Positions 34,756-46,440 of a stretch of 64,000 nt of DNA are shown here, piece after piece. The notes under the pieces are model-generated. The model made no database searches. It had not been told where the DNA came from and saw only the letters and a list, made by a program, of their open reading frames with translations. Made by a program: the position numbers and the translations under genes. Source of the stretch: Metopolophium dirhodum (Eukaryota; Arthropoda; Insecta; Hemiptera; Aphididae); contig NC_083560.1 in assembly GCF_019925205.1 (NCBI RefSeq), positions 38,796,270 through 38,860,269 on the forward strand, in the 5' to 3' direction. Position 1 is the stretch's first letter; each line of letters opens with the position of its first letter.

Positions 34756-35199
34756 AATTAAATTGTAAATTAAAATGTATACTAAATGTAAAACAATATT
34801 TAACAATATTTTAGAATAACATTACTACAATCACTATACGTTTAACCACACCGCTGTACACTCAGTGAATAACGAAAAATTAAACCTGTAGGCTAATTTC
34901 ATTTAGGTAATACCTAATAGGTATTTAAGACACCGATATTGATGACGATAAAGTTAAGTGGTCTGGTCATAAATCGTTTTCAACACATAGTTATCGCAAA
35001 CAAGTATCTTTATTACTGAAAATGATAACAAATCGACTACCTATATCTTCTATCGATTTGCTAAAGATAATTATTTCCGAAATTATTATTACAATATTAT
35101 ATAATCCGAATATTACTACAATACAATGGTCACTTCACTGCAAATTTAGCAATCACCTAATTGTATTGTTTTTTTTAATATTTTATCAAATACACTTGA

Positions 35200-35547
35200 A
35201 TAAATGTAAAAAATCTATTTTGCAAAATAAATAAAATATTTCATACTTAACTATTTTTCTTGGAAAATAACAGACTTACCACAAATTTTGTAAATATATT
35301 TTTTATGAGGAATACTAAAATATATAATCAACCCTCTATACATTTTGCGCTAAGTACTATAGTTTTTGAGTTAAACTAAAAAAACTACAAAACTACCCTC
35401 TATGGCAAATTTTCAACCCTCTTGAGGCACGGGAAGGGGGTGAGCCATCATGACCAAATTTAGCCCAAATAACTTACTCATTATAATGAACAAAATGGCG
35501 GGTACCTGACTCTAAATTTTGGAAGTTAAAAAATAAGGACCACCCTA
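35200..35547 (-). repeat. Right terminal inverted repeat of the 3.6-kb transposon
   Basis: 348 bp, the inverse partner of the left repeat, with a few substitutions and short indels. It ends GGACCACCCTA. Confidence 0.9.
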
Positions 35548-35555
35548 ATATATAT

Positions 35556-37365
35556 ATATGTAGTAATATGATATCAATCAAACATCACAGTACGTATTTC
35601 AACATAATCATAGATTCCAAAATTATCATGTAATTTTATTATTACCACGGACTAAGATATTATGATTTTAGTACCTATCATTAAAATAATAAAATGTATA
35701 TTATTTTATTATTATAAAATTATTTAATGGATCCAACACATACCACTGGGCTATATAATATAATATATAGTAGGTACATTTTGGTAAATAATTTCATTTA
35801 TTTCTTGAAAAATACGGGTCGGGGCCTCGGAGGCGATCACTGCATATATATAATGGTTATTGTATAAAGTTGAATAGAAACACTCAGACTGTAATGATAT
35901 TTATGAAACCAAATTAAAGGAGAACATTATCTGTGGAATATCGTTTTTAGTTGTTCGATATTTTAATTTATATTTATAATATTATGTGTCCTGTGTAAAT
36001 CTGCTAATACGGGGCATTTAAACGTTCTACAATGAAACCAGCCACGTATCGATAAAAATAGCACCGACACAACCACGACAATGTACCTATCGAATATTTT
36101 AAATAATAATTATATTAGTAAAGTATCTATGTTAAAATAATTAAATTGCACTTGATCATATTTTAAGTCTTGGAATGTAAAGTGTATAACGTTATGATTC
36201 TTACTTTTAAAAAAATGCTTGTAGAAGTTTCAAGAACGCATGAATAATATTTTCAAATTATAACACGGAACTGAAATCGTTCTTCTTCGTTTAAATATCT
36301 AATATCGTCCAAACTTGAACTTCAAATAACTATAAAAAAAAAATTGTTTATATTATATTTTATAGATTTTTTGATTAACGTATAAACTATTTACGTGGAA
36401 CCTTTTTTAAATTGTTAATCCTTAGCTAAATAATTTGAACACTACATTTTTTTCGAAATTTGAAATTTAAATACTCTTTATTATGTATTTTTAATATTTT
36501 TAAACCATCATTGTAACAAATGTGTGAGAAGCATTCCATTAAATTTTCAAGCTTTTTGACTAATGAATCATTTTATGGACATATTATAATATGGAAAAAA
36601 AATTATTAATTTATATCGACATTAATATACATATGTATATACGGTTATTTTTTTTAGAGTTACGTACTTGAAAACCAAAAAAGATATTCTCAAAAACCGA
36701 TTAAGCGTAATAATTTCCGTTTTTCCTTGTGCTTATGAAAACTACTTGGAATTTTAAACTGTTGACCTCTTTAATGCACAAAACTAGATTTAGTTGAATA
36801 AGATACTATTGTTGAAAATCAAAGCATTATTTCGACTACTTGTCGTTTACCTAAATACAAAAAATAAAACACACAAGTCACACATCGTTGTAAAAACAAT
36901 ACATTCATTTCAAGAATTTAAAAGTTAAATGATTTCAAATGTCCTTAGGTAAACAGTTTAAAAAAATATAAAATATTTTGAAAGTTATATCAGGTAAGAA
37001 GTCGTTATGACGTTAGGGTGCCCATGCCTGGACCCTTCCAAATAATCGTATTATCATAATTCATAGAAAAACCAACAAATCCTTTATTTCGTTCACGTTC
37101 ATGATAATTTAAACAATTAAATAACAAAAAAAATGTATATACCTAATATATATATTCCTGTTTTTAGTTTTGATAAAAGTTGCTTTTGAGAAACCTTGTA
37201 TTTAATGCTCATATTTTTAGATAATTTTTTTTATTGAAACGTGTGTTTTTATGCTTAACATTTGATTGAAATCGTAATTATCAAGTTAAACAATCAATTA
37301 ATCAAAAATATTGATCATATCGTGACATTTTTAAAAGTTTATTTATACTCAAATAAAATGGCGAA
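35556..37365. other. Intergenic DNA with repeat debris
   Basis: Nothing coding was recognised. About 36,290-36,950 is a diverged copy of the dispersed repeat. A GC-rich word at 35,815-35,840 resembles a hAT end without a partner. Confidence 0.45.
36290..36950 (+). repeat. Unclassified dispersed repeat, copy 4 (diverged)
   Basis: It has the same order of phrases as copies 1 and 2 (CTTAGCTAAA, TTTTCAAGCTTTTTGAC, AGAGTTACG, CGTAATAATTTCCG) and a weak tail at 36,885-36,925. Confidence 0.45.
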
Positions 37366-37389
37366 TTTCACATAAATAGTAACACAGTA

Positions 37390-38640
37390 AATACTGCAGA
37401 AAATAATGATATTCAGTACTCCGTGGTTTCTGATCAGTCACTGAATGGCTACACCTTACGTCCTATATCTCCTAGTACATGCATTGTAGAATAAGATGAT
37501 GACAGTACTAGCAAAAATATCTCTGATCAATCACTAAAGGGATCAATTATAGAGCCGATCCACGATATGTCCACCGAAATAAAAAACAAAATAAAATCCA
37601 TGGACATTAGTGAATATAACGACGAAGATACAGCAAAAGAAAATTGGTATCGAAATAACAAAAAAAAAATTAAATATTATATGAGTCCAAATTCTTACTT
37701 GAAGTATTTGGATTTGCAGTCAAAAAAAATCAACAGATCTTTTTTAATAATAAAAAATGGTTCAAGAGCTGAAGATCTGAAAGTCTTACAAATAAAAGGT
37801 TATGGTTAAATTGTCCTCGCTAACACATGTGCCTTTGACACTGCAGTCTTTTTGAATATGGTTGCTATGTGTGACAGTGAAAAATATTTAAAATCAAACG
37901 AAGAAACACACAACTGTTCTATATTTATAAAATGTATTAAAAAAATTCTATCAAAAGGAATTGACACATACAGAGAAAGAGCAAAAATTTTAATTGATTT
38001 ACAGAAACCATTACAAACTTCTTTAAAGTACAATCAAACACTTCTCAAATGTGAAACAACTTTCAACAATTTACTTACATGTGTTATGCCAGACCCCCCG
38101 ACCATTTATGATAGTACCGAATGTACTGATTCAAATCGTAATAAAACGAGTTACCAATACTCCCATATAACCTATATATATGATGGAAACTTCAATGAAC
38201 TTGAAAAATTAATTTATGAACGTACTTGTATATTAGCAGTATTTGTGAACATAAGAATGTCAATAAGACATGTACAACAATTAAAACATTACACTATTTC
38301 TATCGAACCAACATTTATTCATAGAAATAATTAAAAATGACGAAGGTGAGTGTGTATAAACGTATAATCTTATGTGTTTATAATAATATAAGTTTTATTA
38401 ATCAAATAATTAATAATTTACACAATTTTAGGATTTACCAGCCAAAAATCCAAGACCCAATGTACTTATAAAACTATCAGATATCCCTCCTGTACTAAGT
38501 GTTCAAAATGTGAACTATGAACTCCTAGGAATTTGTTCATTGACTGGCAACATAAGTGGTGTAGATCACTATAATAAGCGTATTGTAGAATGTTAAATAA
38601 CAATATTTTATGATGATTTGGCAGTAAAATCAATTCCAAT
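37390..38640 (+). pseudogene. Ubiquitin-protease (USP/C19)-like gene of a multicopy transposon-linked family, broken
   Basis: One frame runs from about 37,390 to 38,334 with in-frame stops at 37,492-37,494, 37,807-37,809 and 38,332-38,334. After the second stop comes LANTCAFDTAVF, resembling the Asn/Cys box of USP-type cysteine proteases. Cys pairs (LLKCETTFNNLLTC) could bind zinc. A second block after an acceptor at about 38,432 reads NYELLGICSLTG...GVDHY and later YDDL, matching the His and Asp regions, but its frame does not fit the first exon and it carries stops. The last part lies inside the palindrome arm. The family assignment is by motif only; the protease function is long lost. Confidence 0.5.
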
Positions 38641-38644
38641 TAAG

Positions 38645-39672
38645 TCTGAAACAATTTTACAGTGTGAATATATCTATTATACTATATAAATAATATGAAG
38701 ACAAATTATTATTTCAGTTAAAATGTAAACTTATCTTTTGTTATGTATTTTATTATACAACTTCTAGGTACGTATTATTTTAATGAAAAAATGTAGTTTA
38801 TTTAAAGATTAACATATTGTAGTCAACTATAGATAATATGAATTTTGAAAATATTTAACTGAATGATTATAATATATATGCTGTTTTTTTATAGCCATGT
38901 CTTATACAAATTATGAAATAAACTATCATTTTGAAAAAAAAAAAAAACTTCTTTGAGTTTGTCTGAACATATTAAGTATATTATAAATTATAATAACATA
39001 ATATTAGTTTGCATAAACAATAATATTCACATAAAATATTAAATCTTAGCAACTCCCATATAAGCTAGGCCTGTGGTGAGATGACGTGTTTATTAATTAT
39101 AATTTTTTTGTGACTAGAATTTACATGCGCACTATAACATTTTCAAAATATTAGCTACTCACATAATACTTACTCATAGCGTGTTACCTACTCATAACTT
39201 CACACAAAGTTAAGACTTATCGACATTTAGATGCGATTATTTTTTTCCTCATTTATTTATACTTAAAAGTTTCTATAGAAACACACTAAATTGATAGGTG
39301 GCACATTTTTTTTTTTATAACAATTTACACAGATTCATTTTTATTAAAGTACAATAAAATAAATTCAAATGGACTATTATGATTTAGTTCCAAATAACTC
39401 AAGTACGTTGCTTACTATAAAAAAGAAGATTCACATTAATTCAATAATTACATTGGTACGTTTTCTTGCACTTTAAAAACAATTTAATACTAATGATATT
39501 ATTTTGTGTCTCAGAGAGATAAAAACAAATTTAAGTTCAGCAGAACAAAATAATCTCGTGTTGTTAGTTTATATATTGGAGAGATTAGCCTATTATTTGT
39601 CATAACATTATCTTTGTTTTTACTTTGGTATATTTACGATATCTCATTTTTTCTGTCAGCTATATTATGAAC
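38645..39672. other. Left arm, AT-rich DNA without a recognised gene
   Basis: No supported frame or repeat. Mirrored at 62,852-63,879. Confidence 0.4.
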
Positions 39673-40111
39673 CAGTGCCCTGCACCCAAATTAACCAGAA
39701 CCCGTAAAAACATTCTTGACACTCTTTTAAACCTTTAAAAATCAAACACATATAACCCAAACAATTTTATTTTCAAAACACCCGAATTAACCGAAACCCG
39801 AATAATTTTTTATTTTACAATATTCATATGATTTATCATTTTGTATATTATATTTTATGTGGTAAGTTCGAATACTCAGTTAATTATTTGTTTAATAATA
39901 ACAATATTTGGAAATTTCGCTAAACAATTAAAAATTTAAAAAATAACTATAAAAGATAATGGTTTTACTAAAATTGAACTACTAAAGACCCGTATTAACC
40001 AATATTAACCCGAATGATAACGGTAATTAACACCCAAACGTTTGTTTCAAATTGCACCATGTAGCACTCAAAACCCGAAACCCGAATAAATCTTTCCGGG
40101 GCTAAGCCCTA
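39673..40111. mobile_element. Candidate hAT-like MITE, left arm, 439 bp
   Basis: The tips CAGTGCCCTGCACCC and (inverse) TAGGGCTTAGCCCC are similar. The flanks TTATGAAC and TTACAAAC match at 6 of 8 positions. Inside, AACCCGAA/TTCGGGTT words are repeated near both ends. Mirrored at 62413-62851. Confidence 0.55.
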
Positions 40112-40972
40112 TTACAAACATTTTTAAATTGTTATATTTTACGGCCACTTATAAGTAATTTACATTTTTCATATTTTATATATTATAGTGTCATTGTATT
40201 ATCATTATTTTCTCTTTTGGATTATGTTTACTGATCCATGGCCGAATGATTTAAGAGCTAATATTATAGATTCATTTAAAAATACCTATATTATTATTAA
40301 AGTTAGAATTGGAACTCTTGATTAGATTATATCAGCTATAATTTCTTATTACGGGGTCCAAATTCTTATCTGGAGACCCAAAGTTTACACCACCATATTG
40401 TGCTGTTTGCCGTAAACAAAATCAAGGTGACTAGCTTTTTCAATTTCCGTAATGCGACGGTAGTATGATTAAATGGTTTTGTTTCGTTTTGTACAATACT
40501 GTACCTCTATAATTGATGATTATACCTAGGTATCATATTTTGCCCGTCTAACATTGAAGTTAGTTAATAAAATAGCATACTGTGATGATTTTTTTTTATA
40601 TCTGAAGTTTTTAAATCGAGATGTATGTATAACCTTATAACAGTATAACACGTTAAACAACTTATTTTGTAATTCATATGGGTAGATAAATTGAAGTATG
40701 TGTGGTTATGAATTTACGATCTACAATCGTAATATAGCTTAATATTCGATTAATTTGTGGTGAATAGAAATTGGTTATTCCTACTTATAAAGTATGAATT
40801 AATGTAACAATCGATTAATCGGAATAATCAAACAGGCCTGCCTAGCAAGAAGATACATGAAATATTTGGAGTGTCACAGAACTCATGAGTCATGGATTTA
40901 AAATGATTTGCAAAATACGCATAAGGACTTTCAAGTTTTTAGTTAAAATTTTGAATTTCCAGTAATTCATAA
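40112..40972. other. Left arm, non-coding stretch
   Basis: AT-rich; nothing recognised. Mirrored at 61,552-62,412. Confidence 0.4.
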
Positions 40973-40980
40973 TTCATAAC

Positions 40981-43317
40981 TAGGGCTGGGATTTTAATGC
41001 CCTAAAAAACCCCGAAAAATGTCCTAAATAAAATGCTTTTATGACCTAAAAACTCTAAATAATGCCCTAAAAAAACCCGAAAAATGCCCTTAAAAAATAG
41101 CTTTTATGAACTAAAATTTTTTTTTATTTTTAATAATTTTGTATAAATTACAATAAAAATTTTTAAAAAATGTATTATAAAAATCTATTACAAGTATAAA
41201 TCTAAAAAAAAAAGTTGTACACATAGACTTAATCTCATAGACGTGGACTTCGTTCAATCTGAAAAAAAAATATTTTTATAAATTATTTAATACGTTTAGA
41301 TCGTATATTTATTTACCTGTACATTCTGAACTGTTACACTGAACCACGAGAGCTTGTTTCAGATTTTCAAATAAAAATGATCTTCTGTTGTCTGCCAGTA
41401 AGTTCTTGTAGATGGAAAAACTCCTTTCAACATCTACTGAAGTGATTGGCGAATATTTGAAGAAGGCTAAATCATTTGCTGTAAGATCATCCGGAATTTC
41501 ATTTGTTGCGCCTTGACCGTTCAAAATATCACATATATCGGAAATGATTTTAAATCCTTTGTTTTTATTTAAAGTAGTAGTAAGTTTTTGGTATATTATT
41601 TTTCCTATTTGATTTGGTGCTTTTTGAATTTCAGCTTTTATTTTTTGAATAATGTTAATGGAATCAATCAAAGGTACTCCGGAAGTTTCTAATTGAGTTA
41701 TAGATGTTGCTAATGTGCTAAAATTTGCCTTTATATATATTAAGTTATGTTTCAAATTTACATTAGAAAATAAATTCTGAGCTTTAGAAACTGCAACTGC
41801 ATCTTCTCCGTCTAATTGATTAATAATTTCTTTAATCAGTTCAAAATGGTCACAATAGTACATAGAAGCATTAAGCCAAGTGCCCCAACGTGTTAATACA
41901 GGCCGAGGAGGTAGTGGAATATCTGGTGCCATTGTTTTAAATATTTGGATTCGCGACGGTGCTTTCAAAAATACTTTTTTTACGTTATTTATCAATTCGT
42001 CAATATTTGGAAAATGTATTCTTATTTCTTCGGCAACTCTATGCAAGGCGTGCGCCAAGCATGTAACATGTATCATTTTCGAATAATAAGTTTGAATCGA
42101 TGTGGCTGCTTTTACCATGTACGGAGCAGCGTCACTTAAAAATAAAAGGACATTATCGTGTATTATTCCTTGTGGCCATAATATTGATAAAGACTTATCC
42201 AAAACTTTGGCAATTGTACTGTGATTGGTTTTTTCTAATACTTCTGAATTTAATAAAAACATTTTACCTATGTTACTTACTTCTAATGTACCTATTATAA
42301 CATTGGCAACATAACGACCATTGGCGTCCGTCGTTTCATCGATAGAAACCCATAATTTTTTATTTTCTACGTATTACCTAATCATCTCTATAGTTTCATC
42401 GTAACATATACTGACGTAATTTTTTCGTAATGTGGAGCGATCAGGCGTTTGTTTATTGGTATATTTTTCCAAAAATTTAGAAAACGCAGGATTTTCGAGT
42501 TTATTTAACGGAATATTACATGACAAAAATGTACGAGTTAAATCTAAAAAATATTCCGACCTGTTTGGTACGTCTGTAATAAAACTTTGTGTATTATTTT
42601 TTTCGTTTTGTAATTTACTCCGTTCTACTCCATTGATGTGTTTATCTCTTGACAAATGTTGTTGTACGGCAAATCGTTTTTCAGCAGTAACTTTGACGTT
42701 GCATATTTTACAGAATAACACCAATCCGTCGGTAGAAAAAATATTATGTCCAAATTCTTGTACAAACGCACGCAGTCGACTCGCTGTCGAACATTTTACT
42801 TTTGGCATTTTTATATTAAATTACCAAAAAAAATTAACCTGAGTAATAAAACGGTGTTAACCACGACAAAACTCGTACTGAACGTCGAACGATATCATCG
42901 GACGTCGATTTTACCGATTTAAGATTATTTAACAGGAAATGCGGGTAGAGGTTACTCGATAATACTCCGATAATGGCGACAAACCGATAATATAATACGA
43001 ATTACGAGTACCTACTTATAATCTGTTATATTTATTTAAAAACCATGTTGGTGTAAAAATCTTAAAATAAAATTTCAAATTCATGCACTTGGTTTCCAAA
43101 AACTCAAAAAATGCTCCAAAAACTCTAAAATGCCCTAAAAAATTAAGAAAATGACCTAAAAACTAAGAAATGCCAAAAAATGCCAAAAAATGCAAAAAAA
43201 TGCAAAATAAACTTTCTTATTCTTATTCAAATGTACATAAAACAAATTTGTGACAAGACGAGCATTGCACAGTAAGCTTTGAAAAACAATGCTAAGTGCA
43301 TCGAAATCCCAGCCCTA
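40981..43317 (-). mobile_element. Complete hAT transposon, left-arm copy, 2,337 bp
   Basis: The ends are TAGGGCTGGGATTT and the matching inverse. The 8-bp duplication TTCATAAC is perfect (40973-40980 and 43318-43325). Both subterminal zones contain many TGCCCTAAAAA words. It encodes one transposase on the minus strand, here disrupted by a stop. Confidence 0.92.
41309..42808 (-). pseudogene. hAT transposase, left-arm copy, stopped at codon 145
   Basis: Same gene as the intact right-arm copy, with TAA at 42376-42374 where the right arm has TCA (Ser145). The N-terminal zinc-finger part (42808-42374) and the catalytic part (42262-41309) thus become separate frames. Codon 469 also differs (Asn here, Tyr in the right arm, base 41404). 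The element ends are intact, so this copy could still be moved by transposase supplied from the other. Confidence 0.9.
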
Positions 43318-43379
43318 TTCATAACTCATAAGCAGTGATAAATAAAGCGTAACTTACCGAGATAGTAAACCTTGATGGG

Positions 43380-44190
43380 AACCTTCTATAAAAATTTCTA
43401 ATGTTAGCAATGAAAAGAAAAACTTTTATGAATTTATAATTGAAAAAAATATACAAAATTCGATATAAATAGCTCATGAAAAGTCAAAATTGTTTGAAAA
43501 ATTCTAAAATAAACATTTGGTGAAAATTTCAAGAGTTTACGTTTATTCGTTTTGGAAATTGATAGTTGAAAATTCGTTAATTTACCGATGACAATCAAAT
43601 ATCGTAAAATTTTTAAATTCAAACTCTCATATAACATTAATATTATTTTACTGCGAACTTTTTTTTTTGCTAGAAAGGTAGGAACATTTGTGGTGGAAAA
43701 CTTCTATTAATTTCTTACTGCGAAACAGTTTGAATATTTTCGAAAACTTAATGAATTTTGTCAACATTTGAACTTCAAATGCATATATAATAATAATAAT
43801 GCCTATGTATCTTTCATATTTTTGAAATTCCATTAATGACATTTATAAGGAATCTAGCATTAAATTTTCAAGTTTTTTTACCAAGTGAAAAAGTTTTTAC
43901 AGAGAATAGTTTAAAAAATTAACGAAACTCATAATCATTTTCCAGCCTTTAATTTCCTCAAAAAGAGACAAAATATTTAGAAAATGTTTCTATTTATGGA
44001 AAATTCTAATATAAATATTTGGTGAAAATTTAGAGTGTCTACAGTCATTAATGTTTGAGTTAGGTAGGTACACCAAAAAATATAAGCGACAATTGGAGCA
44101 TTTTTACTATCCCAAATGTTACTGACAGATAAAAATAAAAACACATCATTGTAATATCAATACATTCTTTTGCTCCGCTCAGAATCTAAA
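43380..44190 (+). repeat. Unclassified dispersed repeat, copy 5 (left arm)
   Basis: The body phrases are in the usual order, and the tail ACATCATTGTAATATCAAT...CGCTCAGAATCTAAAA ends near 44,190. Mirrored at 58,334-59,144. Confidence 0.55.
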
Positions 44191-44715
44191 ACGTATTAAT
44201 GTTATAAGTATGTTTTAATTTTAATAATATCTAATAAATTGTATCTATTTAAATAAATCATCAAGTATGAATAATTAAATATATCACAACTGTTAACTGG
44301 TAATAAAATTGGTATCGGAAAAGTGTCTAAAAATTATCAGCTATTATATGAAACAAAATATCAAGTGCAGTTATTTACCATATAGTTCCATAATCATCAA
44401 GGGCCTCACCAAAAATATTACCCAGAGCCCCAAAATACGTAGTGCCGTCGTTGCTCATAAGTCATATATTGTACACGTGTGACAGTGCGAGCACTGCCGT
44501 TGGTATAGAAACAGTATGCTATTAAACAGTCAAACCCGTGCAGGCTATAATAAAACATAATCAATTATTGTTAGCAACCAGTTCCTAAAATTAAAACTAA
44601 ATTCTTATGTAGGTATTGAATAAGTGAAAAAAATATTCAAACATGGTTTAATATTAAAAGAGAATAAAACAGTTATAGAATATCATGCTGATGTTAATAA
44701 ATTGGTAATGTTTTT

Positions 44716-45525
44716 TTGAAACTTATATTCGACATAGCATCAGTGTTATGTAAATTCCATTGCACAGTGGGATGTCTTTGCAGCGATGCCAACGTCCAAC
44801 GAGGGGTTATTAATCTGGAGTTAGCAGCTCTACATTATGAACCAGATGTCGATTATAACTTACACTCTAAGGGTTTGATTGGAGATATGAATATTGTTTG
44901 TCCATTTTGTTCTGCGCTGAAATTCAAATCAAAAACTCCTTCAATGTGTTGCTCTAATGGAAAAATAAAATTAACACCTCTCAAGAATCCGCCAGAATTG
45001 TTATCGTCGCTCACATCAGGAACAACTCCAGAATCAAAACTCTTTCTAAAAAACGTTCGAAAATACAACAGCTGCTTCCAAATGACATTGTTTGAAGCGA
45101 AAGAAATGAGAGACGGTGGTTTTATGCCAACGTTCAAGGTTCAAGGACAAATATACCACAAAACTGGGTCCCTGCTACTCCTTCCGGACGAAACTGAGAA
45201 ATTTCTTCATATATATTTTATGAGGGATGCTGACATAGAAACCGATCGACGATGCAAAACTATCCCTGGCGTTAACCGCGACATCGTTCTCAAATTGCAA
45301 CAACTATTGCTTGAAAATAATGCTTTGATCAAAGTTTTTGAAACAGCATTAGAAAATATGTCCTCTGATAATCATGCCGTTGTCATCAAGGCTGACATGA
45401 TACCTACAGGTGAACATAGAGGACGTTTTAACGCTGCAACAATCGATGAGGTTGCGGTTGTCATTGTTGGGCAGCAATTTGATCGGCGTGACATTATACT
45501 GAAAAAGCGTGGAAGTAACCTGTAG
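44716..45525 (+). pseudogene. Helitron helicase N-terminal fragment, left arm
   Basis: The frame (no ATG; open from at least 44,716) carries the zinc-type segment CPFCSALKFKSKTPSMCC, then FLKNVRKYNSCFQMTLF, GGFMPTFKVQGQIYHKTGSL and RRFNAATIDEVAVVIV-like text. This order is the region just upstream of, and into, the Helitron-like N (Rep) domain of Helitron Rep/helicase proteins. The Rep nuclease HUH motif and Pif1 helicase are absent: a stop at 45,523 and further stops after RIAETYRS end it. A 30-bp piece of its own coding sequence is repeated about 460 bp downstream. It is a dead fragment. Confidence 0.8.
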
Positions 45526-46110
45526 CGAATCGCTGAAACATATAGATCATAAGTATACAATGCATTGCATTGAAGCTACAATATTAACGGGCACTGCTTA
45601 AGGAGTAAAAACATTTATTCTGAAAATTCAGTCCCTGCTACCCCTTCCGGACGAAACTGATATATCAATACTTTAATATCACGTATTAATTGATGCACGT
45701 CAGAAGAAGGGATCACACCAAAATCATATTATATAAGAACTAAACGGAATCGACTCGTCGTCAGTATCATTCCAGGGAAGTCTTAATACACATTGTCCTC
45801 GCCAGTCAACATCGCGATACACCTACAATGATTATTCGTATATGCTCATACATTACTTTTTGCGTTATGAACTTATATGAATATTGTATCGTTCGAATAT
45901 TCAGGTATGGTCACTAAGTTATTTGTCTCGTATTGTCTCGTATAATGTAGATAATATAAATATCATTAAGTAGGTATAACACAGTAGTAGAGATATTTAT
46001 TGTACACTACATATCATCATATTATATCGTGTTTAATATATATACTCATTTCACCTAAAATCACTACCTTCCCCTACCGCGTATTTTCTCCTTACTACAG
46101 AATGAAAAAT
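45526..46110. other. Left arm, non-coding DNA after the Helitron fragment
   Basis: It contains the second copy (45,631-45,660) of a 30-bp Helitron-derived sequence and then nothing recognisable. Confidence 0.45.
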
Positions 46111-46119
46111 CTAAATTAA

Positions 46120-46440
46120 ATAAAAATTCCAAAATAGGGCATTTCCTCACCACCCCCCACCAAAATTTTCGTTTTAAAAAAAAACTAAATCTCTACAAAC
46201 GAAAAAAATTAGATTACAAACCAATACTAACTGGCTACAAACAAATGGTAAGAAAAAAAAACCAAAATTCCAATTTAGGGCATTTTTCCAGCCCCCCACC
46301 AAAATTTTGATTTTTAAAAAAAGCTAAATCTCTACAAACGAACAAAATTAGATTACAAACCAATAAAAACCGGCTACAAAAAAATGGTAAAAAAAAAATC
46401 AAATTTCAAAATTGGGGGGCTGGAGAAATGAACCTGTTGA
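46120..46440. repeat. Tandem repeat of about 125-bp units with GGGCATTT and CCCCCACC blocks, left arm
   Basis: Two full units and a partial third, each reading AATT..AGGGCATTT, CCCCCCACC, CTAAATCTCTACAAACG, TTAGATTACAAACCAATA and then GGCTACAAA. Related single unit at 15.6 kb. Mirrored at 56,084-56,404. Confidence 0.75.

Larger units (their letters stand above)
31915..35547 (-). mobile_element. Complete 3,633-bp DNA transposon with long TIRs and a spliced transposase
   Basis: The ends are TAGGGTGGTCCTTA and its inverse, within inverted repeats 31915-32276 (362 bp) and 35200-35547 (348 bp) that are nearly identical apart from a variable stretch just inside the tips. ATATATAT occurs on both sides (31907-31914 and 35548-35555), an 8-bp duplication in an AT microsatellite. 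Between the repeats lies one minus-strand gene with two introns and no stop in the joined frame. TAGGG ends, 8-bp duplication and the transposase motif order point to a hAT-like lineage, but the protein lacks a visible BED finger and I cannot assign a known family. Confidence 0.85.

Noticed and set aside
42432..42842. 136-codon frame antisense to the hAT transposase
   Set aside because: It is a shadow of the transposase exon on the opposite strand; the sense frame has the zinc finger and hAT motifs.
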